A DNA stretch of 64,000 nucleotides from Treponema sp. (GCA_009777335.1 WRMC01000003.1:1-64000); one strand, 5' to 3'. Numbered from the stretch's first letter, positions 49,966 through 57,112 are shown. Notes: generated by a model from the letters alone, not told the origin. Made by a program: numbers and translations.

Positions 49966-50604
49966 ATGGAAGTAGCAGAAACAGTTAAGAACCTGGCCCT
50001 GTTCTCTGGGATTGAATTGTTTTTAATTATCATTCTAATTTTTGCAGTCATTCTCATGATCAAACTAGGGCCTAAGTGGCTGGATAAACGATACCAGTAT
50101 AAGATGGCAGAGTTGAATCAAGAGAACCAGCACATGGAAATTGAAACCAACGCCATGGTAAAGGAAGTAGCAACGAGGCTGGACCGCTTGGAAGAATCAA
50201 CGCTAAAGGTGCAGAACCAGTTTGCAGAGGATGCTGAGGAAAGAAAAGAACGGCAAGCCCAGATGGATTCTAAGTTTGAGTCCATTGATTCTGAGATAAA
50301 AAACATATTCGCCATATTCGCAGACCACGAAGAATTTGCCAAAGACACGTCACGGGGCACCCTAGAAAACATGGTCTGCAATGATACGGTGTCCCCTCTT
50401 AGGCGGTTGAAGGCGTTCCGGCGGTTACTGGCTATGGGGGTCAACGGCATTATCAAGCAACGGGGAATGAAGATTGTCCTTGACCACAAAGACCTCTGGC
50501 TTGAGGTGTTAGCCATGGACATGGGCCTTAAGGTTATAAATCAGGACTACTACGACCGGGTCATGGACGAGATACGCAAGAGTATTTACGGGGGGGTGAT
50601 GTGA
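49966..50604 (+). CDS. Membrane-anchored coiled-coil protein
   Basis: 212 aa from ATG 49966 (GGGGG upstream). One TM segment at about 13-33 (GIELFLIIILIFAVILMI), then a long coiled coil (about 40-115) and a small C-terminal domain. Heads the lysis cassette. Could be a holin partner, antiholin or spanin-like anchor; not recognised more closely. Confidence 0.6.
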   Translation: MEVAETVKNLALFSGIELFLIIILIFAVILMIKLGPKWLDKRYQYKMAELNQENQHMEIETNAMVKEVATRLDRLEESTLKVQNQFAEDAEERKERQAQMDSKFESIDSEIKNIFAIFADHEEFAKDTSRGTLENMVCNDTVSPLRRLKAFRRLLAMGVNGIIKQRGMKIVLDHKDLWLEVLAMDMGLKVINQDYYDRVMDEIRKSIYGGVM

Positions 50605-50939
50605 TGGAAGAAGATAAGAATGGCGAAGAATCAACGCCAGAAAAATGGAGCTGGGACGTATTCAAAATAAAGACCTTCTGCTGGCGGAACTTTATCTGGT
50701 TTATTTCCACCTCTTTCGTGGCAGTCATGCTTTTCTTGTCTAACGGTGACATTGACAGCGTGGTAAATATCATACTGGCTGGAGTGTGGGGGGCCTTGTC
50801 TATCATCTTGGTACTGCATAAAGCCTTTGAAAAAGCCGTGGGCAATGCTCAGATAAAAGCCGAGTTAAACACCAGTATGCAGTTAAATGGGGAGATGTCT
50901 TCCATCATCAAGTCCATGGCAAAAAAAGGGGAGGCGTGA
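50604..50939 (+). CDS. Holin-like protein
   Basis: 111 aa from ATG 50604 (GTG 50601 is also possible). Two hydrophobic segments, about residues 29-48 and 55-75, between a charged N-terminus and an amphipathic C-terminus. Directly followed by the endolysin candidate. Size and topology suit a class II holin that releases endolysin across the inner membrane. Confidence 0.65.
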   Translation: MEEDKNGEESTPEKWSWDVFKIKTFCWRNFIWFISTSFVAVMLFLSNGDIDSVVNIILAGVWGALSIILVLHKAFEKAVGNAQIKAELNTSMQLNGEMSSIIKSMAKKGEA

Positions 50940-51428
50940 ATGAACGATAAAGCACAACGGGTCATTGAAGCAGTTGAGCACGTCATAGCCATGGAAGATG
51001 TCCAGCCGGGCTATCCCGATGCCAACGGGAATACCAATACCACCTGGTGCAACAGGGCCTTACACCGGGTGCTGGTCATGCTGGGGGCTCAGGCGGACCT
51101 GATACTTGAGCCCAAGGGTATCAACTGGACTACCGCCAATCGGATGGTTTTGCAGGCTCGTGCCACCCTAGGCCGACAATTAAGCCCGGTGGAGGCCCAA
51201 TGCCGTGCAAATGATGGCCTGGTAGTCATTGCCATGGCCCATAACCCTAATGGCTCGGGCCACGTTGAGACTGTGTTGTTTGATACCGAGACCTTCCGGG
51301 CCGATAGGGGTTGCCGGGTAGGCGGGGCAGGTAAGACCAATGGAATAGGCTATGTCCGGCCCAGGTTTGCCAATTTAGAGGTTGAGTATTACATTGTGCC
51401 ACCCCTGAGCGGCGGTACGGCGGATTAG
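50940..51428 (+). CDS. Putative endolysin (cysteine peptidase type)
   Basis: 162 aa, starting immediately after the holin stop. The NTTWCNRALHRVL motif (Cys near residue 37) and GSGHVETVLF (His near residue 104) fit the Cys-His catalytic pair of CHAP/NlpC-type peptidoglycan hydrolases. No signal peptide, consistent with holin-dependent export. Position between holin and spanins strongly supports endolysin function though the family is not a standard one I can name. Confidence 0.7.
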   Translation: MNDKAQRVIEAVEHVIAMEDVQPGYPDANGNTNTTWCNRALHRVLVMLGAQADLILEPKGINWTTANRMVLQARATLGRQLSPVEAQCRANDGLVVIAMAHNPNGSGHVETVLFDTETFRADRGCRVGGAGKTNGIGYVRPRFANLEVEYYIVPPLSGGTAD

Positions 51429-51436
51429 GAGGCTTT

Positions 51437-51466
51437 ATGTTTGAGATAGGTATGGAGAAGAGGTGA
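51437..51466 (+). CDS. Possible 9-codon minigene
   Basis: ATG 51437 follows TAGGAGGC, a strong ribosome binding site, and stops after 9 codons (FEIGMEKR after Met). The stop overlaps the GTG of the next small ORF. It may only serve to load ribosomes onto the following genes. Low certainty. Confidence 0.3.
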   Translation: MFEIGMEKR

Positions 51467-51552
51467 GGATAGGAAAGTGGTATAGGATCTGGCCTATCCA
51501 GCATCATCCAAAGCAGATCCTGAGGGCCTTAGGGGAAAGGAAGGTTAAATGA
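51463..51552 (+). CDS. Possible 29-aa basic leader ORF
   Basis: GTG 51463 to TGA 51552; encodes a basic peptide including IGKWYRIWPIQHHPKQI. Its stop TGA overlaps the first spanin ATG and directly precedes the second ATG (AAATGAATG), so termination here could feed ribosomes to both. It shares its frame with the 51553 ORF. Supported by context only. Confidence 0.4.
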   Translation: MRIGKWYRIWPIQHHPKQILRALGERKVK

Positions 51553-51947
51553 ATGCAAATAAGGTTCTTATTGTTAGTTTGTGTGTTATCTCTGTTTTTT
51601 CCATCTTCTATGGTGTTCACCAGCGAGTCCGATACACTGAGTTACAAAGCACCCTCGAGTCAGTTAACGCAGGAGAATTACAACGGCAACTTGGACTCGT
51701 CAACGCAGAACTTGAGCGAGCCCGTGCCGAACTTGCTGAGTCTAGAGAGTCCGTGGAGCGACTTGAGGGCGTTGATAGCAGACGGCTTGCAGGGATTGAG
51801 CGAATCGAACGAAGCGTTGAGTCAATTGGAAGAGGAATTGGGTCTGCTCAGGGTGGAAACGAGCGAGCAGAGATTGCTATACGAGGAATCGCAGAGATTG
51901 TTGACATCCTTGAGGCTGAGTTTGGACGAGGCTCTCTGGGCGATTGA
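51549..51947 (+). CDS. Inner-membrane spanin-like protein, nested
   Basis: 132 aa. N-terminal TM (VLIVSLCVISVFSIFYGV, about 5-22) followed by a long coiled coil (LVNAELERARAELAESRESVERLEG), the layout of an Rz-type i-spanin. It starts 4 bases before another ORF in the +1 frame and overlaps it for its whole length. AGGAAGG upstream can serve both starts. I-spanins join with an outer-membrane partner to fuse membranes in the last step of lysis. Confidence 0.65.
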   Translation: MNANKVLIVSLCVISVFSIFYGVHQRVRYTELQSTLESVNAGELQRQLGLVNAELERARAELAESRESVERLEGVDSRRLAGIERIERSVESIGRGIGSAQGGNERAEIAIRGIAEIVDILEAEFGRGSLGD

Positions 51948-52215
51948 CGTGGCGGTTGATCGTATGGAGGATGCTGAGGCTTATGCGTGGTGGGTCGAGT
52001 CTCAGTACGAGGTGTTAAGGGCCCAGGCAAGGCAATCAAGGCGGTCGGGGCCTGTTGGACTGGCTTTCGGTGGTGTTTCCTTCGGGGTAGGGGTTCCTCT
52101 GATAGTGGAGGGCTTACGTTCCGATAATAGGACAATGACCTGGGCTGGGGCTGGAGTTATTACTGGTACAGGGATAGTATGGGCAGCCGGGCATTATATC
52201 TTCCAGTGGTGGTAA
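51553..52215 (+). CDS. Overlapping spanin-like/secreted membrane protein
   Basis: 220 aa in the +1 frame relative to the i-spanin-like ORF. N-terminal signal-type segment (FLLLVCVLSLFFPSSM), a helical middle, and two hydrophobic segments near residues 172-185 and 195-215 at the C-terminus. No standard lipobox, so not an Rz1-type lipoprotein; it could be a unimolecular or atypical outer partner. Both ORFs extending ~395 nt without stops argues that both frames are translated. Confidence 0.65.
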   Translation: MQIRFLLLVCVLSLFFPSSMVFTSESDTLSYKAPSSQLTQENYNGNLDSSTQNLSEPVPNLLSLESPWSDLRALIADGLQGLSESNEALSQLEEELGLLRVETSEQRLLYEESQRLLTSLRLSLDEALWAIDVAVDRMEDAEAYAWWVESQYEVLRAQARQSRRSGPVGLAFGGVSFGVGVPLIVEGLRSDNRTMTWAGAGVITGTGIVWAAGHYIFQWW

Positions 52216-52221
52216 TAAATG

Positions 52222-52241
52222 GAGCGAGTTCGCTCTTTTTT
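52222..52241 (+). terminator. Late-operon terminator 1
   Basis: GAGCGA/TCGCTC stem with a two-base loop followed by six Ts, six bases after the spanin stop. Rho-independent. Confidence 0.8.
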
Positions 52242-52251
52242 CTCCTTTGGC

Positions 52252-52288
52252 CTGGGTGTCAAGTGTCAGCTTGACCCCAGTTTTTTTT
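52252..52288 (+). terminator. Late-operon terminator 2
   Basis: Eleven-base-pair stem (CTGGG-GTCAAG with CTTGAC-CCCAG, one bulged T) around the loop TGTCAG, followed by eight Ts. Placed right after terminator 1, so the late region is closed by a double stop, isolating the regulator operon. Confidence 0.85.
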
Positions 52289-52423
52289 AATTAATTTTTA
52301 ATTAATATGCTTGACAAATAGGACAAAATGTCCTATATTATAAGTATAGGCTGAATAAGCCAAGCCCGCCTGTATGGGAAGGGCGAAACTGGAAGGCCCA
52401 ATCGAGGCCAAAAGGAACCTACC
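52289..52423 (+). promoter_or_regulatory. Promoter with palindromic operator and structured leader
   Basis: TTGACA 52311-52316 and TATATT 52334-52339, 17-bp spacer. AGGACA-AAA-TGTCCT (52320-52334) is a perfect palindrome filling the spacer and touching the -10 box, an ideal repressor site. The ~80-base leader has GGCCCAATCGAGGCC-type pairing and AAGGAACC as ribosome binding site. The GGACA half-site links it with the repeat regions at 14.1 and 53.95 kb. Confidence 0.75.
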
Positions 52424-52771
52424 ATGGATCTTAAATTCTACGCAAAATCCGAAAAACAAAGGGACTATGCAATGTCCTACATTAATACCTGGTTAAGTAT
52501 AGTTGACCAGAGTATTGCGACCGCAGAACGCCGGATGGGGTATGAAGAGGAAAAAGAAGAAGTAAAAAACTGGGAAGCATGGATTAGAACTGCCGAGAAT
52601 GGAAAGCAATGGATTATTGATACCGTAAACACAATGGATGCCGGGCAGATCATCGAATATGGTAAAATGACAAAGGGACTTGGGGAAACAGTAGAAAGCC
52701 AATGTCGAATTGCGTATAAGGCTTGTAAGCCCATGAATAATTTCCAAAAAGCAGAAATTATTTACATCTAA
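52424..52771 (+). CDS. Hypothetical protein, 115 aa, first regulator-operon gene
   Basis: Helical protein with charged residues (YEEEKEEVKNWEAW) and four methionines near the middle and end; Cys at residues ~96 and 101. No family recognised. Expressed from the palindrome-controlled promoter with the HTH gene that follows, so it may modulate that regulator. Confidence 0.65.
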   Translation: MDLKFYAKSEKQRDYAMSYINTWLSIVDQSIATAERRMGYEEEKEEVKNWEAWIRTAENGKQWIIDTVNTMDAGQIIEYGKMTKGLGETVESQCRIAYKACKPMNNFQKAEIIYI

Positions 52772-52785
52772 TAGGAGTAAATACC

Positions 52786-53349
52786 ATGACCATACTCGAA
52801 GGAAAAAAAGAACGGATAAAAGAAGCTAGGGAAAGTGGATATAGATATTTGTCCTATACCTATTCCACCCTACAAGATGCCAGGGAACAATCGGGGTCCT
52901 TCGCTGTGGCCCATGAGGATAGTACGGCAAAATGGACAGAATCAGATATCATAGCCGAGGATCAACTCTACACTTGTTGCATCTATGACCTTGAGGAAGG
53001 CGAAGGGAAGACGGTATTGGTAGTGGAAAGAGGAGAAACTGCCGAATCCGCCAAGGAAAAGGCTATGGCGGAATTAGCAGGGATTCTGCTGAGGGGTAAA
53101 ATTGATCATTGGATGGATTTTAATTCGGTAAAAATCCTCTCAAAGAATGAGGATGTTTTAATGGGGGAGCAATTAAGGACTTGGCTATCTAATAATAACT
53201 TAAGTCAAAATAAAGCAGCAGAATTATGCTCTGTCACCCCTCGGACCTTCCGGCGATGGGTACTAGGTAGGCCCTCGATGCCCCAGGGTATGTGGGAATT
53301 ATTGCGTATTAGGGCAAGTAAGGTGCCAGCTAATAACGCCGATAATTAA
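52786..53349 (+). CDS. HTH regulator with N-terminal sensor-like domain
   Basis: 187 aa. The C-terminal ~60 residues contain a helix-turn-helix: QLRTWLSNNNLSQNKAAELCSVTPRTFRRWVLG (motif NKAAELCSVTPRTFRRW). The N-terminal ~120 residues form a separate alpha/beta domain with no clear family. Candidate repressor of the promoter upstream, possibly autoregulated through the AGGACA/TGTCCT palindrome. AGGAGTAAATACC precedes the start. Confidence 0.7.
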   Translation: MTILEGKKERIKEARESGYRYLSYTYSTLQDAREQSGSFAVAHEDSTAKWTESDIIAEDQLYTCCIYDLEEGEGKTVLVVERGETAESAKEKAMAELAGILLRGKIDHWMDFNSVKILSKNEDVLMGEQLRTWLSNNNLSQNKAAELCSVTPRTFRRWVLGRPSMPQGMWELLRIRASKVPANNADN

Positions 53350-53363
53350 ATAACATCATAACC

Positions 53364-53392
53364 GGGGTCCTGATTTTTAACAGGTAGGCCCC
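53364..53392. terminator. Weak bidirectional hairpin between convergent genes
   Basis: GGGG..CCTG pairs with CAGG..CCCC across a ~8-base loop between the convergent regulator and AT-hook genes. No clear T-run on either side, so termination would be weak. Confidence 0.35.
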
Positions 53393-53835
53393 TAGAAAAG
53401 GTCCTTCTGCACCTTCCTTGGCCTCCCCTGTGGACGCTTAGGGCCTTGGGCTTTCTTTTCTGCCGGGTCCTTCCTGGGCCTCCCCCGTGGCCTCTTGTTT
53501 GCCTCTCTGGCAGCCTTTACCTCGGGGTCCATTGGCGGTCTGCCCACTGAGCGTTTAGGCCCTTCCTGTATCGGTCTGGTCCTTGGACGGCCTATCTTGG
53601 CAGGTTCCTTATTGGGCTTGGTCTCAAGTTTCGGGCGGCCCCGGCGGGTATTCCTGTTGACAAAGGCTTTTTCTGCCTCTTCGTCAAAGACATAGGTTGT
53701 AATGTTTCTGCCGTTTTCACTAAAGTATGGGATATCATTTTCCCTTGCGAACTGCCGAACCAAAGCCTCAGACACTCCGTACTTGGCAATCATCTCGGAA
53801 CTGGTTAGCCCAGGTAATTTTATTCGTTTGCTCAT
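53392..53835 (-). CDS. HTH plus multi-AT-hook DNA-binding protein
   Basis: 147 aa. Residues 1-60 resemble a small winged or MerR-like helix-turn-helix (SEMIAKYGVSEALVRQFARE, motif VSEALVRQFARE). The rest is a basic, Pro-rich region with five GRP cores: GRPKL, GRPRT, GRPPM, GRPRK, GRPRK. AT-hooks bind the minor groove of AT-rich DNA, so this could silence or organise AT-rich phage or host DNA. Has its own leaderless promoter, suggesting expression in the lysogen. Confidence 0.8.
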   Translation of the reverse strand: MSKRIKLPGLTSSEMIAKYGVSEALVRQFARENDIPYFSENGRNITTYVFDEEAEKAFVNRNTRRGRPKLETKPNKEPAKIGRPRTRPIQEGPKRSVGRPPMDPEVKAAREANKRPRGRPRKDPAEKKAQGPKRPQGRPRKVQKDLF

Positions 53836-53870
53836 GCCTTAATTATACCCCACCCGGCGGAAATATGCAA
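53833..53870 (-). promoter_or_regulatory. Leaderless promoter of the AT-hook gene
   Basis: On the minus strand TTGCAT, 17-bp spacer, TATAAT, then TAAGGC and ATG, so the transcript would begin at the start codon. The -10-to-ATG layout equals that of the lipoprotein moron. Confidence 0.7.
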
Positions 53871-53917
53871 TAGTTTATGGCCTTTTTTGCGTGGTTTTTC
53901 CCGGCCTACTTTCTATC

Positions 53918-54000
53918 TTGACACCGTGCACGCATCGTGTATACTTATGACACTTATGTCCTCTTAGTGCACTTATGTCCACTAAAGGTATAGGTCTGTA
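53918..54000 (+). promoter_or_regulatory. Promoter and ACTTATGTCC repeats ahead of tRNA
   Basis: TTGACA 53918-53923 and TATACT 53940-53945 with a 16-bp spacer, the same spacing and -10 box as in RNA elements A and B. At and after the start point lie ACTTATG (53943-53949) and ACTTATGTCC at 53952-53961 and 53971-53980. These read as GGACATAAG on the other strand, like the repeats at 14.13 kb. Likely a repressor site; the promoter would read into the tRNA. Confidence 0.6.
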
Positions 54001-54063
54001 AGCATGTCTACAATATGGAAGAGAGAGGGCGAATTTCGTAAGTCTATACACCATATACAATTA

Positions 54064-54137
54064 GGGCCCCTAGCTCAGTTGGTTAGAGCAGCAGACTCAT
54101 AATCCGCGGGTCCTGTGTTCAAGTCACAGGGGGCCCA
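54064..54137 (+). tRNA. tRNA with CAU anticodon (Met or Ile2)
   Basis: 74-nt cloverleaf: acceptor GGGCCCC/GGGGCCC, D-arm GCTC..GAGC, anticodon loop CTCATAA, T-arm CTGTG/CACAG, discriminator A, no encoded CCA. The anticodon stem GCAGA/TCCGC has one A-C mismatch. The acceptor and GACTCATAATC context are closer to tRNA-Ile2 (lysidine-modified CAU) than to elongator Met in bacteria I know, but this cannot be settled from sequence alone. Lies near the likely right edge of the prophage. Confidence 0.9.
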
Positions 54138-54159
54138 GAGTTAATTTGCAATTTATCCT

Positions 54160-54264
54160 TTATCTCTCGCCTTTTATCCATGGGGCTAGTAGGATAACAG
54201 CTATACCGATTATGATACAAAGTCCCATGAATCCTAATATGATATGAAATGGTTGGATATTCAT
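54160..54264 (-). CDS. Small membrane protein, 34 aa (not in ORF track)
   Basis: ATG at 54264 (minus) after AAAGGAGACTAAC. One hydrophobic stretch covers most of the peptide (IILGFMGLCIIIGIAVILL), ending in WIKGER. One base downstream of the stop of the 71-aa gene, so the two form a small operon. Function unknown. Confidence 0.6.
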   Translation of the reverse strand: MNIQPFHIILGFMGLCIIIGIAVILLAPWIKGER

Positions 54265-54265
54265 G

Positions 54266-54481
54266 TTAGTCTCCTTTATACAATCGCGAGATAAAAATCC
54301 CAATAAAAGCTATAGCCCCTGAGAAAATAACACCTATAGCAAATATTGCTATTTGTGATATATTCCAGCTAATAACAGAACCAAGGACAAGGCTGCCAAA
54401 AGCAAGTTTTGATACATCGACTAGCCATTTCCCCAAATCGTGAAAATATTCTTCCCGTCTGCGTTTTATGCTTTCTTGCAT
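54266..54481 (-). CDS. Small two-TM protein, 71 aa
   Basis: AAGGAGTGGAGAT precedes the ATG. A charged N-terminus (ESIKRRREEYFHDLG) is followed by two hydrophobic segments (about 27-42 and 45-65). AT-rich like the phage part, unlike the GC-rich genes beyond 54.6 kb, so it may be the last prophage gene. Holin-like by shape, but far from lysis genes. Function unknown. Confidence 0.6.
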   Translation of the reverse strand: MQESIKRRREEYFHDLGKWLVDVSKLAFGSLVLGSVISWNISQIAIFAIGVIFSGAIAFIGIFISRLYKGD

Positions 54482-54544
54482 ATCTCCACTCCTTATAATA
54501 TAGCATTGCTTTTTTATTTAATAAAGCTTCGAAGGCTCCCCCCA

Positions 54545-54592
54545 AGAAAAAGCTGCCCGGGCTGAGGGGGGGGTTCCTCGGCCCGGGCAGCG
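54545..54592 (-). terminator. Terminator of the first host lipoprotein gene
   Basis: Very GC-rich stem GCTGCCCGGGC/GCCCGGGCAGC with a 17-base loop containing seven Gs, then TTTTTCTT on the minus strand. About 20 bases after the stop of the lipoprotein gene. Confidence 0.85.
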
Positions 54593-54613
54593 GAAGGGGA
54601 TTGGCCTTACTCC

Positions 54614-56947
54614 CTATAGGCCATAGTAGCTGTCCGACTCGTTCAGGTAATGTACCTTGTCGGTATCTGCGTTATACCAGATGGGGTAGCGGAGGACTCC
54701 CCCCTGGGAGGCGCTGGTCCCAAGGACGGTGGCTCCATCCATGTAGACCTGCTTTCTAAGGTCAGGGTTAGCGGCATTCAGATGGATCTCCCAGGGGTTA
54801 AACCAGAACTTGCCCACATTCTGGGAAAGGACGGGGTTTACCAGGCCGCTGCGGGAGTAGCCTATCATGTAACCCAGTTCCTTCTTCCCAAAGTAGAGGA
54901 CATAGCCGTAACCCTTTTTGGGCATGGGGACGGTGACATCTACGTAGCTGTTCACCACATCCTTGGCCAGGGAGATCACATGGGCAGTTCCGGCATCTAC
55001 CAGGGCGGTAAGGCGCTGGCGGGGGCCGTTGGGGTCATCCCCTATAACAATGTTGTTGTTAAAGTAGTTGGTCCCGGTGCCCCACTTGCGGCTCTCGTGG
55101 AAGGCGGTGGCAAAGGGCACTCCCGTCTTCCCGGTCCGGTTCACCATGACCGAGGGGTAGGTGCTGACCGGCTCTTCTACAAAGACCAGCCGCTGGAGGG
55201 CCCTGGCGCTGAGGCCCGTATGGAAGATCCGCAGGGTGATGGTTTCGCCCAGGTTGATGTTCCCTGTGGGGTCCTCTATGTCGGAGCTGTTCAAAGTGAT
55301 GCTCCGGAGGTTCTGGTCGGGCCTTAGGTTGGGGAGGCCCGTGTCGGGATGCAGGCCCGGGTGCAGGGCTGCGGGGTAGATCTCCTTGCGGATCTTCAGG
55401 GTTTCGCCCTCGTTGGGGCCTCCCAGGCGGCGGACCAAAAGTTCTGCTTCGAAGCGGGCTCCGGGCAGGATAGGCATCCCTATGCTGCTTAGGACCAGCA
55501 CCGACGATGAATATCCCGGAGGGGTGCCCTGGCTTTCACCCCAGCTGTTACTGTCATAGGAGGTGGCATAGTGACGATCGGTGCTGTTCCGCACGATGAG
55601 CCCCATGATGGCCACCGCCGAGTCCCCGGAAGTTCCGTTCACCAGGGTGATCACGGCCCCCACGGTGGACTCTATATTCAAATCCCAGGGGTTAAGGATA
55701 ATCTCGTAGACATGGTCGTAAAGATAGACCAGCCGCTCCACGCTCCCCGAACCGGCCGCCGACTCCAGATCGATCTGGGCCAGGTACTGGTGGTGGGGCT
55801 CTATGGGAAAGCCCAGACTGTTTTTCTCCTGGGGTATGCCTATGACCTCCACATAGCCGGTTTTGCCGTAGGTGATGGGCCTGGAGGGGCTAAAATGATC
55901 CTCGTAGTCCAAATAGAGGGGGTCCAGCTCGGGCCGCCGGAGATTGTGGATGCTAATCCCCGTGACTATGGCCTCGGTGTTGTTGGTGATCCGCAAAGCA
56001 CCCCGCCCCTGACCCCAGCGGTCTGGGGGCAGAAGGTCCTCGGCCAAAGAATCATCGGGGTAGGGGGGCCATTCCTGGCTCAGTTCGTAGTGTTCCCGGG
56101 TGGTCTTGTAAAAGTTCATGTAATGTTCCCGGATGGCCTGGGGGTCATTCGATGGCACCACCACCGCGTTTTTGGCCCCTGTGGTAACCCCCAGGCGGTT
56201 GATGGTGTAGTTCACCGTGGTCTCCCAGGTACCTTGACCCAGGGCGATGGACTGGCGGTCCCGGACATTGATGGGCCCCATGCTGTAACTGCGGCCATCG
56301 CTGGCCTTAAAACTTACCCCGTCGATGATCTGGCTGGATGAACGATTCACCACCACGTAGGTGGCCATCTGGGTTCTATTCTCCGGGGGGATGATGGCCG
56401 GGCTTGAGCCTTCACCCAGAAGGGGGTCATCTCTAGGCTCCGCCGTATCGGCTGGATCGGGGTTTAGCAGCTCCCGGCCTATGATTACCTCCCCCTGTTG
56501 GTTCCGGTAGACATAGATGGCCACCACCTCCCGGGGAAGGGGCAGGGGAACGGTGATTTCCCCCTGGCCTTCCAGGCCCTCCCTGGTCCTATAGCTAAGG
56601 CTCACCGAATAGGTGATGTCACTGGGGGGGAGGTACTGGGCCCGCCGCTCCAGGGCCCGGGGCCTTTCGGTGAAGGACCACCAGGGCTTCTGCTGGCCGT
56701 AGTTTTCGGGCCGGCTGTCCCACTCGGAAGCATCATAGGTGATATAGACATGCTTTACATCCACCGTCTTTGAGACATTGGAAATAAGCAGAACCGCGCT
56801 GGTAATATCGGTAACCGTAAAGTTACCCTCTACCTTAAGGGAACCATCTCCGCTTAAAAGGCTGATGGGGTCCAGACAGGAGCTAAACCCAAAAAGTACC
56901 GCGCTTAATAAGATGGTTTGCACAAATGTTTTTGCCCTATTTTTCAT
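54614..56947 (-). CDS. Surface lipoprotein, family member 1
   Basis: 777 aa from ATG 56947 (TTGGAGGAC upstream). Signal peptide ends in lipobox GFSSC followed by LDPISLL. The first ~290 residues are shared with the next two genes (DITSAVLLISN, RPRALERRAQYLPP, MGPINVRDR, VPSNDPQAI). The C-terminal half is beta-rich with no Cys array. Likely exposed on the outer membrane. GC-rich. Probably one of a family of variable host surface proteins. Confidence 0.8.
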   Translation of the reverse strand: MKNRAKTFVQTILLSAVLFGFSSCLDPISLLSGDGSLKVEGNFTVTDITSAVLLISNVSKTVDVKHVYITYDASEWDSRPENYGQQKPWWSFTERPRALERRAQYLPPSDITYSVSLSYRTREGLEGQGEITVPLPLPREVVAIYVYRNQQGEVIIGRELLNPDPADTAEPRDDPLLGEGSSPAIIPPENRTQMATYVVVNRSSSQIIDGVSFKASDGRSYSMGPINVRDRQSIALGQGTWETTVNYTINRLGVTTGAKNAVVVPSNDPQAIREHYMNFYKTTREHYELSQEWPPYPDDSLAEDLLPPDRWGQGRGALRITNNTEAIVTGISIHNLRRPELDPLYLDYEDHFSPSRPITYGKTGYVEVIGIPQEKNSLGFPIEPHHQYLAQIDLESAAGSGSVERLVYLYDHVYEIILNPWDLNIESTVGAVITLVNGTSGDSAVAIMGLIVRNSTDRHYATSYDSNSWGESQGTPPGYSSSVLVLSSIGMPILPGARFEAELLVRRLGGPNEGETLKIRKEIYPAALHPGLHPDTGLPNLRPDQNLRSITLNSSDIEDPTGNINLGETITLRIFHTGLSARALQRLVFVEEPVSTYPSVMVNRTGKTGVPFATAFHESRKWGTGTNYFNNNIVIGDDPNGPRQRLTALVDAGTAHVISLAKDVVNSYVDVTVPMPKKGYGYVLYFGKKELGYMIGYSRSGLVNPVLSQNVGKFWFNPWEIHLNAANPDLRKQVYMDGATVLGTSASQGGVLRYPIWYNADTDKVHYLNESDSYYGL

Positions 56948-57058
56948 ATTGTCCTCCAAGGTAAAGTTTACTATTTTAGTAATCTTTACAGCTTGAATTT
57001 ATAAAATTTCGGGCCCCTGTGCACTAGTTTTTTGAAAATTTTTTACTTTTTTTTTGGA
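56948..57058 (-). promoter_or_regulatory. Upstream region of lipoprotein 1 with long palindrome
   Basis: A 29-bp near-perfect palindrome spans 56961-56989: arms GTAAAGTTTACTA and TAGTAATCTTTAC with a 3-base centre and one mismatch. It ends a few bases before the ribosome binding site, so it is either an operator or an RNA hairpin that could hide it. A weaker form (GTAAAGATT...GTTTAC) stands ahead of lipoprotein 3. Confidence 0.55.
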
Positions 57059-57088
57059 AAAAAAACCCCCGGGCCAGGGCCCGGGGGC
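57059..57088 (-). terminator. Terminator of lipoprotein 2
   Basis: CCCCCGGGCC/GGCCCGGGGG-type stem followed on the minus strand by eight Ts, about 25 bases beyond the stop of the gene. Confidence 0.85.
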
Positions 57089-57112
57089 GGGGATATTAGA
57101 AAGCTCTCCTTC

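Noticed and set aside
50591-50597. G7 run near the end of the coiled-coil lysis-cassette gene
   Set aside because: Only seven bases and five codons before the stop; too short and too late to matter as a switch.
55571-56341. 256-aa + strand ORF opposite lipoprotein 1
   Set aside because: Antisense shadow in GC-rich coding DNA; no ribosome binding site or family features, while the minus-strand gene has signal peptide, lipobox, paralogues and terminator.
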